Shown here piece by piece: positions 7,867 through 15,613 of a stretch of 25,164 bases of DNA (the stretch's first letter is position 1; every line of letters starts with the position of its first letter). The notes below the pieces were generated by a model. The model did not search any database and was not told where the DNA came from. It was given only the letters and a program-made list of their open reading frames with translations. The position numbers and the translations under genes were made by a program. The stretch is from a virus: positions 1 to 25,164 of IMG/VR virus record IMGVR_UViG_3300044972_000098. One strand, given 5' to 3'.

Positions 7867-9267
7867 ATGCAGATCGGCATCATCAACGGGATATACACGG
7901 ATGGCTCGCCCGATTTTCGGACGGGCTATCCTGTCAACCTTGTGCCTGTGCCGAAATCCACGGGCATCTCGGAAGGCTATCTTCGCCCAGCAGATGGCAT
8001 CGTGAAAACAGGAGACGGCCCCGGATCAAACCGAGGCGGCTTGAACTGGGAGGGCGTGCTGTATCGCGTGATGGGCACCAAGTTGGTTACTGTCGCGCAG
8101 AACGGCACTGTCACGGTGATCGGGGACGTGGGTAGCGGTAACCGCGTGACGTTCACTTACAGCTTCGACTATCTGGCTGTCACGTCTGGCGGGCGGCTTT
8201 ACCTGTATGACGGCACAACGCTGACGCAGGTAACCGACCCCGATCTGGGCACGGCTTTGACCGTTGTCTGGGTTGATGGGTACTTCATGACGACAGACGG
8301 CGAATTTTTGGTCATCACGGAATTGAACAACCCATTTGCCGTCGATCCTCTGAAGTATGGATCGTCCGAAGCTGACCCCGACCCGGTGAAGGCACTTCTA
8401 AAGCTGCGCAACGAGATCTATGCACTGAACCGCCATACCATCGAGGTGTTCGATAACACTGGCGCATCGGGCTTTCCTTTCCAGCGCGTCACTGGCGCCC
8501 AGATGCAGAAGGGATCACTCGGCACATACACTTGCTGCGTCTTTGGCGAGGCAATCGCTTTCATGGGCAGCGGCACCAACGAAAACATCTCGATCTATGT
8601 TGGCGCCAACGGCACGGTAGAAAAGATTGCCACGCGCGAGATTGAGGAGATCCTGTCAGGCTACACGGAGACGCAACTTGCTGGCACGTTCATGCAGGAG
8701 CGCACCGAGGGCGCGCATGAGTTCCTGGAAATCCATCTGCCCGATCAAACCATCGTATTTGATGCGGCAGGATCGCGGGCTGTTGGTCAGCCTGTCTGGT
8801 TTATATTGCGCACGTCTCTAGTTGGCCTTGGCCAGTGGGCTGTGTGCGATGCCATCTTTGCCTATGACAGGTGGAACGTATGCAAGCCTGCTGACACTGA
8901 CGTGGGCTATCTGGACAAGAACATCGCCACGCACTGGGGCGAGACCATCGGCTGGGAGTTTGGCACGGCTATTGTGTACAACGAAGGGCGCGGTGCGATT
9001 TTCCATGAGATGGAACTGGTCAGTCTGACGGGCCGCGTGCAGCCTGGCGCTGATCCGACTGTCTGGACATCGTATTCGCTTGATGGGCTGACCTACAGCG
9101 TAGAGAAGCCTGCGCGCGTGGGCAAGCTGGGCGAATACAACAAGCGAGTGGTCTGGCTGCAGCAGGGCCACATGCGCAACTGGCGTCTGCAGAAGTTCAG
9201 AGGCACTAGCGAGGCGCAGCTTGCAATGGCACGCCTGGAGGCGCGGGTTGAGCCGCTGGCGTTCTGA
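7867..9267 (+). CDS. P22 gp10-like tail hub / packaged-DNA stabilisation protein
   Basis: Hexameric tail hub that joins the adaptor ring to the tail needle and provides tailspike docking sites. Length of 466 residues is close to P22 gp10 (472). It is rich in beta-propeller-like repeats: FDYLAVTSGGRLYLYDG, VVWVDGYFMTTDG and LNRHTIEVFDNTGASGFPF are typical of this family (Phage_stabilise). An AAGGGG ribosome site is upstream of the ATG at 7867. It shares one base with the next gene (TGATG). Confidence 0.88.
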   Translation: MQIGIINGIYTDGSPDFRTGYPVNLVPVPKSTGISEGYLRPADGIVKTGDGPGSNRGGLNWEGVLYRVMGTKLVTVAQNGTVTVIGDVGSGNRVTFTYSFDYLAVTSGGRLYLYDGTTLTQVTDPDLGTALTVVWVDGYFMTTDGEFLVITELNNPFAVDPLKYGSSEADPDPVKALLKLRNEIYALNRHTIEVFDNTGASGFPFQRVTGAQMQKGSLGTYTCCVFGEAIAFMGSGTNENISIYVGANGTVEKIATREIEEILSGYTETQLAGTFMQERTEGAHEFLEIHLPDQTIVFDAAGSRAVGQPVWFILRTSLVGLGQWAVCDAIFAYDRWNVCKPADTDVGYLDKNIATHWGETIGWEFGTAIVYNEGRGAIFHEMELVSLTGRVQPGADPTVWTSYSLDGLTYSVEKPARVGKLGEYNKRVVWLQQGHMRNWRLQKFRGTSEAQLAMARLEARVEPLAF

Positions 9268-9794
9268 TGGCTGACCCGTTCACCCTTAATCGAAACCAGA
9301 TCTCCCGCTTCGTTGGCAATGATCCCGATGCCATCCGCGCCATTGAACGGCTTTTCCAAGTCGCTGGCACATTGACGCCATCCGAGATTGCAACGCTGAC
9401 GCAATTGATCACTGATAACGTCTATTCCACAGGATCGGCAGACAACAAGGCCGAGGTCGCTTTGGCCAACGCTACTAATGCTGAGCAGCTTGCCAATCTT
9501 GTTGCAATGCAGCCAGCCCCGCAAGATCCGCGCTTGGATCGGTTGCAAGACGTGGATGCCCCGTTCGCTGCGGCTGGCATGGTTATCATCTACGACGCCA
9601 CAAGACGCGTCTGGCTGGCCAACACGATCACACCAGGCGCAAACATTTCCATAACCAACGCAGATGGCTCGATAACGATTGCTGTTTCTGGGCTTGGATC
9701 AATGGCGTTCGAGAACATCGGGGCATCGGGGTCATTCGTCGCAGGCATTCAAACAGTAACCGTCGTTGACGGCATCATCACAAGCATAGTCTAA
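9267..9794 (+). CDS. Putative tail-tip protein in the gp26 position, unknown function
   Basis: A 175-residue protein immediately after the tail hub, the slot that holds the tail needle (gp26) in P22. It begins MADPFTLNRNQISRFVGNDP, has a short helical stretch rich in Asn/Ala (residues about 60-80), and ends in a Gly/Thr/Val beta region with QTVTVVDGIITSIV, a C-terminal motif common in phage fibre-type proteins. The helical part is far shorter than the P22 needle coiled coil (233-residue protein), so a needle role is only a positional guess. Translationally coupled to the hub gene by TGATG overlap. Confidence 0.6.
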   Translation: MADPFTLNRNQISRFVGNDPDAIRAIERLFQVAGTLTPSEIATLTQLITDNVYSTGSADNKAEVALANATNAEQLANLVAMQPAPQDPRLDRLQDVDAPFAAAGMVIIYDATRRVWLANTITPGANISITNADGSITIAVSGLGSMAFENIGASGSFVAGIQTVTVVDGIITSIV

Positions 9795-9804
9795 GGAGGT
9801 CGGT

Positions 9805-10140
9805 ATGGCAGTAACGCCCAAGGTTCTTATCCCAGCCAAGCAGGCTGAGAGTGCGCAGACCGCGCAATACACCGCCACGGCGGTCAAGGCGATCATCGAC
9901 AAGTTCACGGTTACCAATACCACCGCCAGCAACGTCACGTTCTCGGTGAACCTTGTGACGGTTCTGGGCACTGTCGGGGCGAGCAACCGGATCATCGATG
10001 CCAGAACAATCGTGCCAGACGAGACCTATACCTGCCCTGAGTTGGTTGGTCATGTGCTTGAGGCTGGTGGCTTCATCTCGACGCTGGCCAGTGCAGCCAC
10101 GTCGCTCACAATTCGCTGTTCAGGCCGGGAGATTTCATAA
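9805..10140 (+). CDS. Small beta-rich phage protein, unknown function
   Basis: A 111-residue protein preceded by one of the strongest ribosome sites in the window (AAGGAGGT, 9793-9800), suggesting high expression. The sequence is an alternation of Thr/Val strands (AIIDKFTVTNTTASNVTFSVNL split by short turns) and looks like a single beta-sandwich domain. Similar proteins occur in structural modules of related phages. No catalytic motif. It overlaps the following gene by one base (TAATG). Confidence 0.65.
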   Translation: MAVTPKVLIPAKQAESAQTAQYTATAVKAIIDKFTVTNTTASNVTFSVNLVTVLGTVGASNRIIDARTIVPDETYTCPELVGHVLEAGGFISTLASAATSLTIRCSGREIS

Positions 10141-10511
10141 TGGACGACATGATGATCGAGTTTGGTCTTTCGACCACAAAGATCGTTTCTGCATCGCAGA
10201 ACCGCAAAAATCGCCAGATGGTGATTGATGAATGGCAGCTTGGTCCTGAGAAGGCTTCGGTTGAACCGAAGGCCAACAAGGAGTTCTGGGCGTCAGTCGG
10301 CAAGGCTTGGGGCATGGATGAGAAGGAAGCGCGGCGGCGGCTTTGCGCCAACTGCGAATACTTCCAGAATGACCCTATGTTTCAAGCCAAGATGGAAGCC
10401 ATCCCGCTTGACAAGTTTGACATGGACGGCGGTGGTCGCGGCTATTGCGGAAAGTTTGATTTCGTCTGCCACAACCTGCGCACTTGCCAGGCGTGGGAAG
10501 AAGATGACTGA
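10140..10511 (+). CDS. Cys-rich phage protein, putative metal-binding
   Basis: A 123-residue protein whose C-terminal half has five cysteines spaced CX2C-X30-C-X6-C-X5-C: CANCEYF, then GYCGKFDFVC, then TCQAWEEDD at the end. The CX2C plus later cysteines could hold zinc or an iron-sulfur cluster; the CxNC...C.AW layout is loosely like high-potential iron-sulfur proteins, but spacing differs and I do not claim homology. The N-terminal 50 residues are charged, with GLSTTKIVSASQNRKNRQ. The gene sits between a beta-rich protein and a cupin inside the virion module. Function unknown. Confidence 0.65.
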   Translation: MDDMMIEFGLSTTKIVSASQNRKNRQMVIDEWQLGPEKASVEPKANKEFWASVGKAWGMDEKEARRRLCANCEYFQNDPMFQAKMEAIPLDKFDMDGGGRGYCGKFDFVCHNLRTCQAWEEDD

Positions 10512-10523
10512 GGGCTTGGCAAA

Positions 10524-11063
10524 ATGAAGGATTTGCGCGATACTGCCGACGCTGAGACCAACGGCATCCAGCAGCCATGTTCCGCAGAGGGCGAGTTGGT
10601 GCAGGTTAATCACGACATCGCGGTTGCGACATCGCTTGATCACATCGAGGCGATGATGCTTTCTGCACCGCAGGTTGATTGCCCGGTTTCTCATCACTTC
10701 GGACATGGCATTTACATGCGCGAGGCCTTCTTGCCTGCCGGTGCCTACATCATGGGCCACGCTCACAAACACGAACACATGAACATCATGCTGAAGGGCA
10801 AGATGGCGGTGATCGTCAACGGCGAAGCCAAGGTGATTGAAGGCCCGCATATCTTCACCGGGCAGGCTGGTCGGAAGTTCGCCTATATCATTGAGGACAC
10901 CATTTTCGTAAACGCTTATGCCACGGAAGAAACCGACGTGGATAAGCTGGAAGAAATGTTTGTTGATAAAAGCGATGCGTGGAAAAGCGCGCAGGACGCG
11001 GCGCTGAACATGCAGGCAATTGACGCTGCGGTTCACAAATATCTTGGGGGATCGTTCTCATGA
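10524..11063 (+). CDS. Cupin-fold protein in virion module
   Basis: A 179-residue protein with a single cupin barrel. Residues about 65-135 contain the motif 1 equivalent LPAGAYIMGHAHKHEHMNIM followed by LKGKMAVIVNG (metal-type His residues in HAHKHEH) and a motif 2-like stretch ending GPHIFTGQAGRKFAYI. Such His clusters usually bind a divalent metal. The C-terminal 50 residues are helical and acidic. No enzyme activity can be assigned. The weak ribosome site (GAGGG, wide spacing) suggests modest expression or coupling to the upstream gene. Its stop overlaps the next ATG by ATGA. It may be a virion part or an accessory metabolic gene. Confidence 0.75.
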   Translation: MKDLRDTADAETNGIQQPCSAEGELVQVNHDIAVATSLDHIEAMMLSAPQVDCPVSHHFGHGIYMREAFLPAGAYIMGHAHKHEHMNIMLKGKMAVIVNGEAKVIEGPHIFTGQAGRKFAYIIEDTIFVNAYATEETDVDKLEEMFVDKSDAWKSAQDAALNMQAIDAAVHKYLGGSFS

Positions 11064-11749
11064 GTTGGATTGCAGCAGCAGTACTTGGCGGATCAGTTGT
11101 CAGCGGCATCGTGCAGTCAAAGGCTCAAAGCAAAGCCTCAACAGCACAGGTTCAGGCTGCAGACAAAGGTGTGGAAGAGCAGCGTCGCCAGTTTGACGCC
11201 ATCCAGCAGCTTCTGAAGCCTTACATTGAAACAGGATCTAGCGCGTTGTCTCAGCAGGCTGCTCTTGTTGGGGCTGGTGGGGTTGATGCGCAGCGCGCAG
11301 CGATAACTGCTTTGGAGCAGGGTCCAGAGTTTCAGGCGCTGACCAGGCAGGGCGAGGAATCAATCCTGCAAAACGCATCGGCCACGGGCGGCCTTCGTGG
11401 CGGTAACGTGCAGGGCGCTCTTGCCAAGTTCCGGCCCGAAGTTTTGAGCGGTCTTATCAATCAGCAATACAGTCGCTTGGGCGGCCTTGCCAGCGCAGGG
11501 CAAGCGGCTGCAACCGGGCAGGCAGGCTTTGGCCAGCAAACCGGAGCGAACATTGCGAACCTGTATGGCCAAGTCGGCGCGGCGCAGGCTGGTAATGCGC
11601 TGGCGCAGGGCCAGACTTGGGGCAATCTGATTGGAAACGTTGGAATGCTTGCTGGGCGTGGCGCCGCTTATCAGGGATACACGCCTCAAGGAGCCACCTC
11701 GCCGCTGACATTCGGCCAGGGCATGTTCTACAACGGAGGCGCGTTCTGA
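11060..11749 (+). CDS. P22 gp7-like DNA ejection protein
   Basis: First of the three ejection proteins released with DNA to form a channel across the cell envelope. At 229 residues it equals P22 gp7 in length. It begins with a hydrophobic helix MSWIAAAVLGGSVVSGIVQS (residues 1-20). A Gln/Ala-rich helical region follows with RRQFDAIQQLLKPYIETG, then a Gly-rich tail with repeated QQ, GQA and LYGQVGAAQAGNALAQG segments. Order and overlap with the gp20- and gp16-like genes support the assignment. Confidence 0.8.
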   Translation: MSWIAAAVLGGSVVSGIVQSKAQSKASTAQVQAADKGVEEQRRQFDAIQQLLKPYIETGSSALSQQAALVGAGGVDAQRAAITALEQGPEFQALTRQGEESILQNASATGGLRGGNVQGALAKFRPEVLSGLINQQYSRLGGLASAGQAAATGQAGFGQQTGANIANLYGQVGAAQAGNALAQGQTWGNLIGNVGMLAGRGAAYQGYTPQGATSPLTFGQGMFYNGGAF

Positions 11750-13305
11750 TGGAACCGATCAACTACATGCTCGACGTGAAAAGCCCCATCGAGCAGGCGC
11801 TGATGGGCTACGGCTTGGGCCGCCAAGACATTGAGCAAACCCAAATCATGCAAGAACGGTCGCAGGCGATGGATCTGCGTGCGGCACAGGAATCCCGTGC
11901 GGCGGCGGCGGCTGAGGAGCAACGCGCGGCGGCTGCCAAGGAGCGCGCCAAGGCTGATGCCATGCAGGCGCAGTTGATGCAGCTTCGCCAAAGCGCGATT
12001 GATGGCAAGTTGACCGTTGATGCGTTGAACCAATATGCGCTTGGCAATGCTGATACCTTTGCCGAATTTGCAACAGCATTCAGTGCAATTGAAACTGCAA
12101 AGCGGCAGCCTCAAGTTCAGTTCAACATTGAAACAACTATTCCTGCGCTGACAGGAAACCCCGCCGCTGCACTGGCATTGTTTGATGAGCGCATTGCGGC
12201 TGCGGAGAATACGGGCACGCCAGAGGCGATGGCCGAGGCGCAAGCATTGCGGGCGAACCGTGCCATTCTTGAGGCAGATCCCCGCGCATACGGGGTTTCG
12301 ATGCTTGGCACATTGGTGGCAACCCGAGCGATTGACGACAAGCAGGCCGACACGATCCTGAAACTGGCTGGGCAGGATCAGGCAGCGCCAGAAGGTGCGT
12401 CGCCTCTGGGCAAGATGGCGCAAGACGTGGCAAACGGTCTAATCCCGCAATCTGTTTTGGATGCGGCTATCAAACTGGAACAGAGGGCAGGTCAAGAAGG
12501 TTTGACGCTGCAGCAGAAGATTGCAGAGGAAGCCCGCCTGCGCGGTGAATATGCGAAGCGCACGGAGGATCTGGGGGCGGCTGAACGCAACTTCTCGATC
12601 ATTGAAACGTCGTCAATGGATCAGAGTGGAGCAGGCGACATTGCGCTCGTTACGTCGTTCATGAAGATGCTGGACCCAGGATCAGTTGTTCGCGAAACTG
12701 AATTTGCGACTGCTGCCAACGCGGGCGGTCTACTGGCGCGCTTGACTGGCATTGCGGCAAAGGTCGAGGATGGGCAGTTCCTAAGCGAACGGCAGCGCGC
12801 TGACTTTACTCGTCTTGCTGGGGAATATCTTGAAGCCGCTAAAGCGCAGGAGCAGGGCGTTCAGCAAAGCTATCAACTGATTGTTGATAACTATGGGCTT
12901 GACCCGATCAACGTGTTCGGTGCGCGTGCTGCGACTGCCCCTGCCCCTGCCCCTGCTCCGGCCCCTGCTCCGGCGCCAGCCCCTGCTCCGGCCCCTGCTC
13001 CGGCGCCAGCGCCTGCTCCGGCCCCTGCTCCGGCCCCTGCTCCGGCGCCAGCGCCTGCTCCGGCCCCTGCTCCGGCGCCAGCGCCTGCTCCGGCCCCTGC
13101 TCCGGCCCCTGCTCCGGCGCCAGCGCCTGCTCCGGCCCCTGCTCCGGCCCCTGCTCCGGCGCCAGCGCCTGCTACAATTCCACAAGGATTCATCAACAAC
13201 ACATTCATACAGCAAGCCGTAAAAAACAACGCAAGCCGTGGCGTGACGGTCGAATCCCTTTGGAACGCCATGACGCCAGAGGAGCGCGCAGCATATGGCA
13301 AATGA
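11749..13305 (+). CDS. P22 gp20-like DNA ejection protein with Ala-Pro tract
   Basis: Second ejection protein; 518 residues (P22 gp20 has 471). The start at 11749 overlaps the gp7-like stop (TGATG); the frame extends 44 codons further upstream, but that stretch reads as noise over the gp7-like gene. Residues 1-70 are helical and Gln/Ala/Arg-rich. The middle (about 100-390) is mainly alpha-helical. Residues 397-474 are 39 consecutive Ala-Pro dipeptides. A 44-residue C-terminal tail, FINNTFIQQAVKNN through ESLWNAMTPEERAAYGK, follows the linker and may be a separate docking module. It overlaps the gp16-like gene by 11 bases. Confidence 0.75.
   Translation: MEPINYMLDVKSPIEQALMGYGLGRQDIEQTQIMQERSQAMDLRAAQESRAAAAAEEQRAAAAKERAKADAMQAQLMQLRQSAIDGKLTVDALNQYALGNADTFAEFATAFSAIETAKRQPQVQFNIETTIPALTGNPAAALALFDERIAAAENTGTPEAMAEAQALRANRAILEADPRAYGVSMLGTLVATRAIDDKQADTILKLAGQDQAAPEGASPLGKMAQDVANGLIPQSVLDAAIKLEQRAGQEGLTLQQKIAEEARLRGEYAKRTEDLGAAERNFSIIETSSMDQSGAGDIALVTSFMKMLDPGSVVRETEFATAANAGGLLARLTGIAAKVEDGQFLSERQRADFTRLAGEYLEAAKAQEQGVQQSYQLIVDNYGLDPINVFGARAATAPAPAPAPAPAPAPAPAPAPAPAPAPAPAPAPAPAPAPAPAPAPAPAPAPAPAPAPAPAPAPAPAPAPAPAPAPAPAPATIPQGFINNTFIQQAVKNNASRGVTVESLWNAMTPEERAAYGK
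12937..13170 (+). repeat. Ala-Pro minisatellite inside the gp20-like gene
   Basis: A run of 39 hexamers, each encoding Ala-Pro. Only four spellings occur: GCCCCT, GCTCCG, GCGCCA and GCGCCT. Calling these a, b, c, d, the order is aaab, abc, ababcdb, ababcdb, abcdb, ababcdb, ababcd. The 42-base ababcdb and 30-base abcdb blocks are repeated exactly, so the tract grew by duplication of blocks larger than one codon pair. All unit lengths are multiples of six and keep the frame. Antisense and alternative-frame open frames over it are by-products. Confidence 0.95.
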
Positions 13306-15226
13306 AATCAGAACGCTTGAGGAAATAGCTGCCGCTTCCACTACACAGAATGCAGTCAGAACGCTTGAGGAAATCATTGCCGCTATCCCTCAAAAGCCCC
13401 AAGGCATGACTGCCGATCTGGAGCGGCAACTTGGTCTGACAGCACGTTATGGTGCGCAAGGTTTGGCCGGAATTGGTGGCATTGTATATGACCCCATTGC
13501 CGCAGTGCAGAACTACCTTTTCGGAACCGAAGTGCAGCCGCTGCGTGAACAGGTCAAGCGAGTGTTGACGGATCTAGGCGTGCCTGAACCTGAGAGCGCT
13601 ATGGAGCGTGTTATCGGGGCGATCAGTGAGGGTGCGGTTGGTGCTGGTGGTCAGGCCAAAATGGCTCAGTACGGCGCTGACGTGTTGACGGGTGGCGCAA
13701 GACAAGTTGCCACCCAGCTTGCAGCCAAACCTGGCGCACAGGCTGTTGCAGGCGGCACGGCTGGGGCTGCGGCACAGGCCACAGCAGAAGCAGGCGGCGG
13801 CATGGCGGCGCAACTGGCGGCTGGCTTGGTTGGTGGCATTGCTGGCGGGCGTGCTGCTGGAGTTAAAACAGAAACGCCTTCGGCGGCATTGCCAGCCGCT
13901 GTGCGTGAGACAGAAGATCTCGGTATCCGCGTGATGACTACTGACGTGCGCCAGCCGACAACCTTTGCTGGCCGATGGTTGCAACGCACTGGCGAGATGA
14001 TCCCCGGCGCCGGAACTGGTGGCCCCCGTGCTGCGCAACAGCAAGAACGAATGGATGCATCTGTTGATCTTTTGCGCAACTATGGCGTCACCGAGGCGGG
14101 CGCGGCAGACAACACCATCATCTCGAATGTGGCGAAGGATCTTCTGGCCCGGCGTGGCGAGAACCTGACCAAATATACCGGCATGAAGACCGAGGTGATT
14201 GACCGCCTGTCGCAGCCGAATAGCACTGTGCCAGTGGCGAAATCTGTCGCAAAGATCAACGAGGAAATTGCACGCCTGAACAGCATCAGCCCAACGCAGT
14301 TCAAGCCCGTGATCGACCGTCTGATCACTTGGCGTGACGATCTTACCGGCACGCGCGAAGTCAACCTTCCGAATGGTCAGACGCAAGTGGTCCAGCAAGG
14401 CCAGCCTTTGGCGACTATCGAGGTTCTGCGTAAGCAGATCGGCGAAGCGTTTACTGATCCAAGCCTAGCCGCTGTGCGTAGTGAAGGCGAGAAGGTTCTA
14501 AGCCGCATCTATGCACCGCTGCGCGAGGATATGGCAGATTACATCAAGGCTAATGGGCAGCGCCGTGATTTTGACAAGTGGAACATTGCCAACAGGCAGC
14601 TTGCCATGATGGTCGGCGAACTTGAACTTGGGGCGATGAAATCTGCCCTGGCAAAGGGTGACACATCGCCTGAAGTTGTCCGCACGTTGCTGTTCTCGGC
14701 CAAACCCAGCGACATCAAAGCGCTCTATCGCGGCCTGTCGGCTGATGGCAAGCGCAACGCCCGCACGGCTGTTTTGCAGGAAGCTTTCAGCAAGGTCGGT
14801 GGCAACTTTGAGAACCTAAGCCCCGATCAGTTCAAGCGTCAGTTGATACGTCTTGGCGCACCCATCGGGGTGTTTTTCTCTGGGGAAGATCTGAAGTCCG
14901 TCGAGGGGCTGATCCGCGCGCTGAAGATGACTGAACAGGCTGGGCGCGCTGGCGTCTCGCCTCCGACTGGCGTGCAGGCTGTGCCTGTTGTCGGCGCGGC
15001 TGTCTTGACCGACATCCTGGGCGGTGCTGGCGCTGGCATCGTTGGCGGCGCGACCATCGGCGGCATTGCCCGTCTGTATGAAAGCGCGGCTGTGCGAAAC
15101 ATCCTGTTGAAGCTGCCGCAGGTTGCCAAAGGCAGCAAGCAAGAGCAGGAACTCATCAAGCAGCTAACGGCGGCTCTGCGCGCAGAGAAGGCGGCTGAAG
15201 ACCAGCCTCAGGCAGGCCCGCAATGA
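13295..15226 (+). CDS. P22 gp16-like DNA ejection protein
   Basis: Largest ejection protein, 643 residues (P22 gp16 has 609); in P22 it is needed for DNA entry and disturbs membranes. The N terminus carries a duplicated RTLEEI motif (residues 6-11 and 22-27). Residues about 130-195 are Ala/Gly-rich with hydrophobic stretches (AAQLAAGLVGGIAGGRAAG). The centre is helical and charged. Near the C terminus is a second glycine-rich hydrophobic segment (about 560-595). Position as third gene of the trio, size and hydrophobic segments support the call. It overlaps the gp20-like gene by 11 bases. The end of the protein is charged (Lys/Glu-rich). Confidence 0.75.
   Translation: MANEIRTLEEIAAASTTQNAVRTLEEIIAAIPQKPQGMTADLERQLGLTARYGAQGLAGIGGIVYDPIAAVQNYLFGTEVQPLREQVKRVLTDLGVPEPESAMERVIGAISEGAVGAGGQAKMAQYGADVLTGGARQVATQLAAKPGAQAVAGGTAGAAAQATAEAGGGMAAQLAAGLVGGIAGGRAAGVKTETPSAALPAAVRETEDLGIRVMTTDVRQPTTFAGRWLQRTGEMIPGAGTGGPRAAQQQERMDASVDLLRNYGVTEAGAADNTIISNVAKDLLARRGENLTKYTGMKTEVIDRLSQPNSTVPVAKSVAKINEEIARLNSISPTQFKPVIDRLITWRDDLTGTREVNLPNGQTQVVQQGQPLATIEVLRKQIGEAFTDPSLAAVRSEGEKVLSRIYAPLREDMADYIKANGQRRDFDKWNIANRQLAMMVGELELGAMKSALAKGDTSPEVVRTLLFSAKPSDIKALYRGLSADGKRNARTAVLQEAFSKVGGNFENLSPDQFKRQLIRLGAPIGVFFSGEDLKSVEGLIRALKMTEQAGRAGVSPPTGVQAVPVVGAAVLTDILGGAGAGIVGGATIGGIARLYESAAVRNILLKLPQVAKGSKQEQELIKQLTAALRAEKAAEDQPQAGPQ
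13308..13374 (+). repeat. Exact 19-base direct repeat in gp16-like N terminus
   Basis: The 19-base sequence TCAGAACGCTTGAGGAAAT occurs at 13308-13326 and again at 13356-13374, a 48-base (16-codon) period. It encodes RTLEEI twice, followed by Ala-rich residues (EIAAA, EIIAA). The frame is kept, so this is an in-frame duplication at the very start of the protein. Confidence 0.9.
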
Positions 15227-15242
15227 TACTATACCCGTTCAT

Positions 15243-15275
15243 GCATTTCGTGGTAAAAGTCACGCGAAAGGATGC
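15243..15275 (+). promoter_or_regulatory. Possible hairpin over the ribosome site of the head-binding gene
   Basis: TTTCG (15246-15250) can pair with CGAAA (15265-15269) with an extra TG/CA pair across a two-base bulge and an 8-base A-rich loop. The right arm includes most of the GAAAGGA ribosome site of the gene starting at 15279. Pairing would lower translation until opened. The stem is short and imperfect, so this is a weak call. Confidence 0.2.
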
Positions 15276-15278
15276 CAA

Positions 15279-15590
15279 ATGCCTCTAACGCAACTCGCCC
15301 CGCCGTATCCGATTTTCACCGATCTGGACGGATATCCGCTTGATGCGGGCTATCTGTATATTGGCACGGCAAACATGAATCCGGAAACCAACCCAATCCA
15401 GGTTTACTATGACAGCACCCTGACGCAGCCAGCAGCCCAGCCCCTGCGAACGTCAAATGGTTACGTCATGCGCAACGGCAGTCCGGCGCTGATCTATACC
15501 AATTCGCAGTTCTCGGTCACGGTGCGCAACAAGAGCAATGCGTTGGTGATCTACAGCCCGGTTGGCTTTGGCATCATCCCCGCCCCATAA
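15279..15590 (+). CDS. Stand-alone P22-tailspike-type head-binding domain
   Basis: A 103-residue protein corresponding to the N-terminal trimeric head-binding domain of P22 gp9 (about residues 1-108), which plugs tailspikes onto the gp4/gp10 hub. Recognised by the block PPYPIFTDLDGYPLDAGYLY, IGTANMNPETNPIQVYYD, and the end region SPALIYTNSQFSVTVRNK with VIYSPVG. In P22 and many relatives this is fused to the receptor-binding beta-helix. Here it ends with its own TAA, followed by a fresh AAGGAG site and the spike gene in another frame. It probably acts as an adaptor between tail hub and spike. The ribosome site is GAAAGGA. Confidence 0.85.
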   Translation: MPLTQLAPPYPIFTDLDGYPLDAGYLYIGTANMNPETNPIQVYYDSTLTQPAAQPLRTSNGYVMRNGSPALIYTNSQFSVTVRNKSNALVIYSPVGFGIIPAP

Positions 15591-15613
15591 CTTACAACTA
15601 AGGAGCAACTGGC

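Noticed and set aside
11617-11748. Upstream extension of the gp20-like gene by 44 codons
   Set aside because: The added residues lie over the gp7-like gene in another frame and look like noise; the ATG at 11749 has a TGATG overlap as at other junctions.
12781-13377. Antisense and alternative-frame open frames over the Ala-Pro tract (Gly-Ala or Leu-Arg-rich)
   Set aside because: They exist only because the hexamer repeat lacks stops in all frames. The sense frame continues into a sensible C-terminal domain and the next gene.
15207-15235. TATACC/TACTAT-like -10 before the head-binding gene
   Set aside because: No -35-like box at a suitable distance, and only a partial -10 match.
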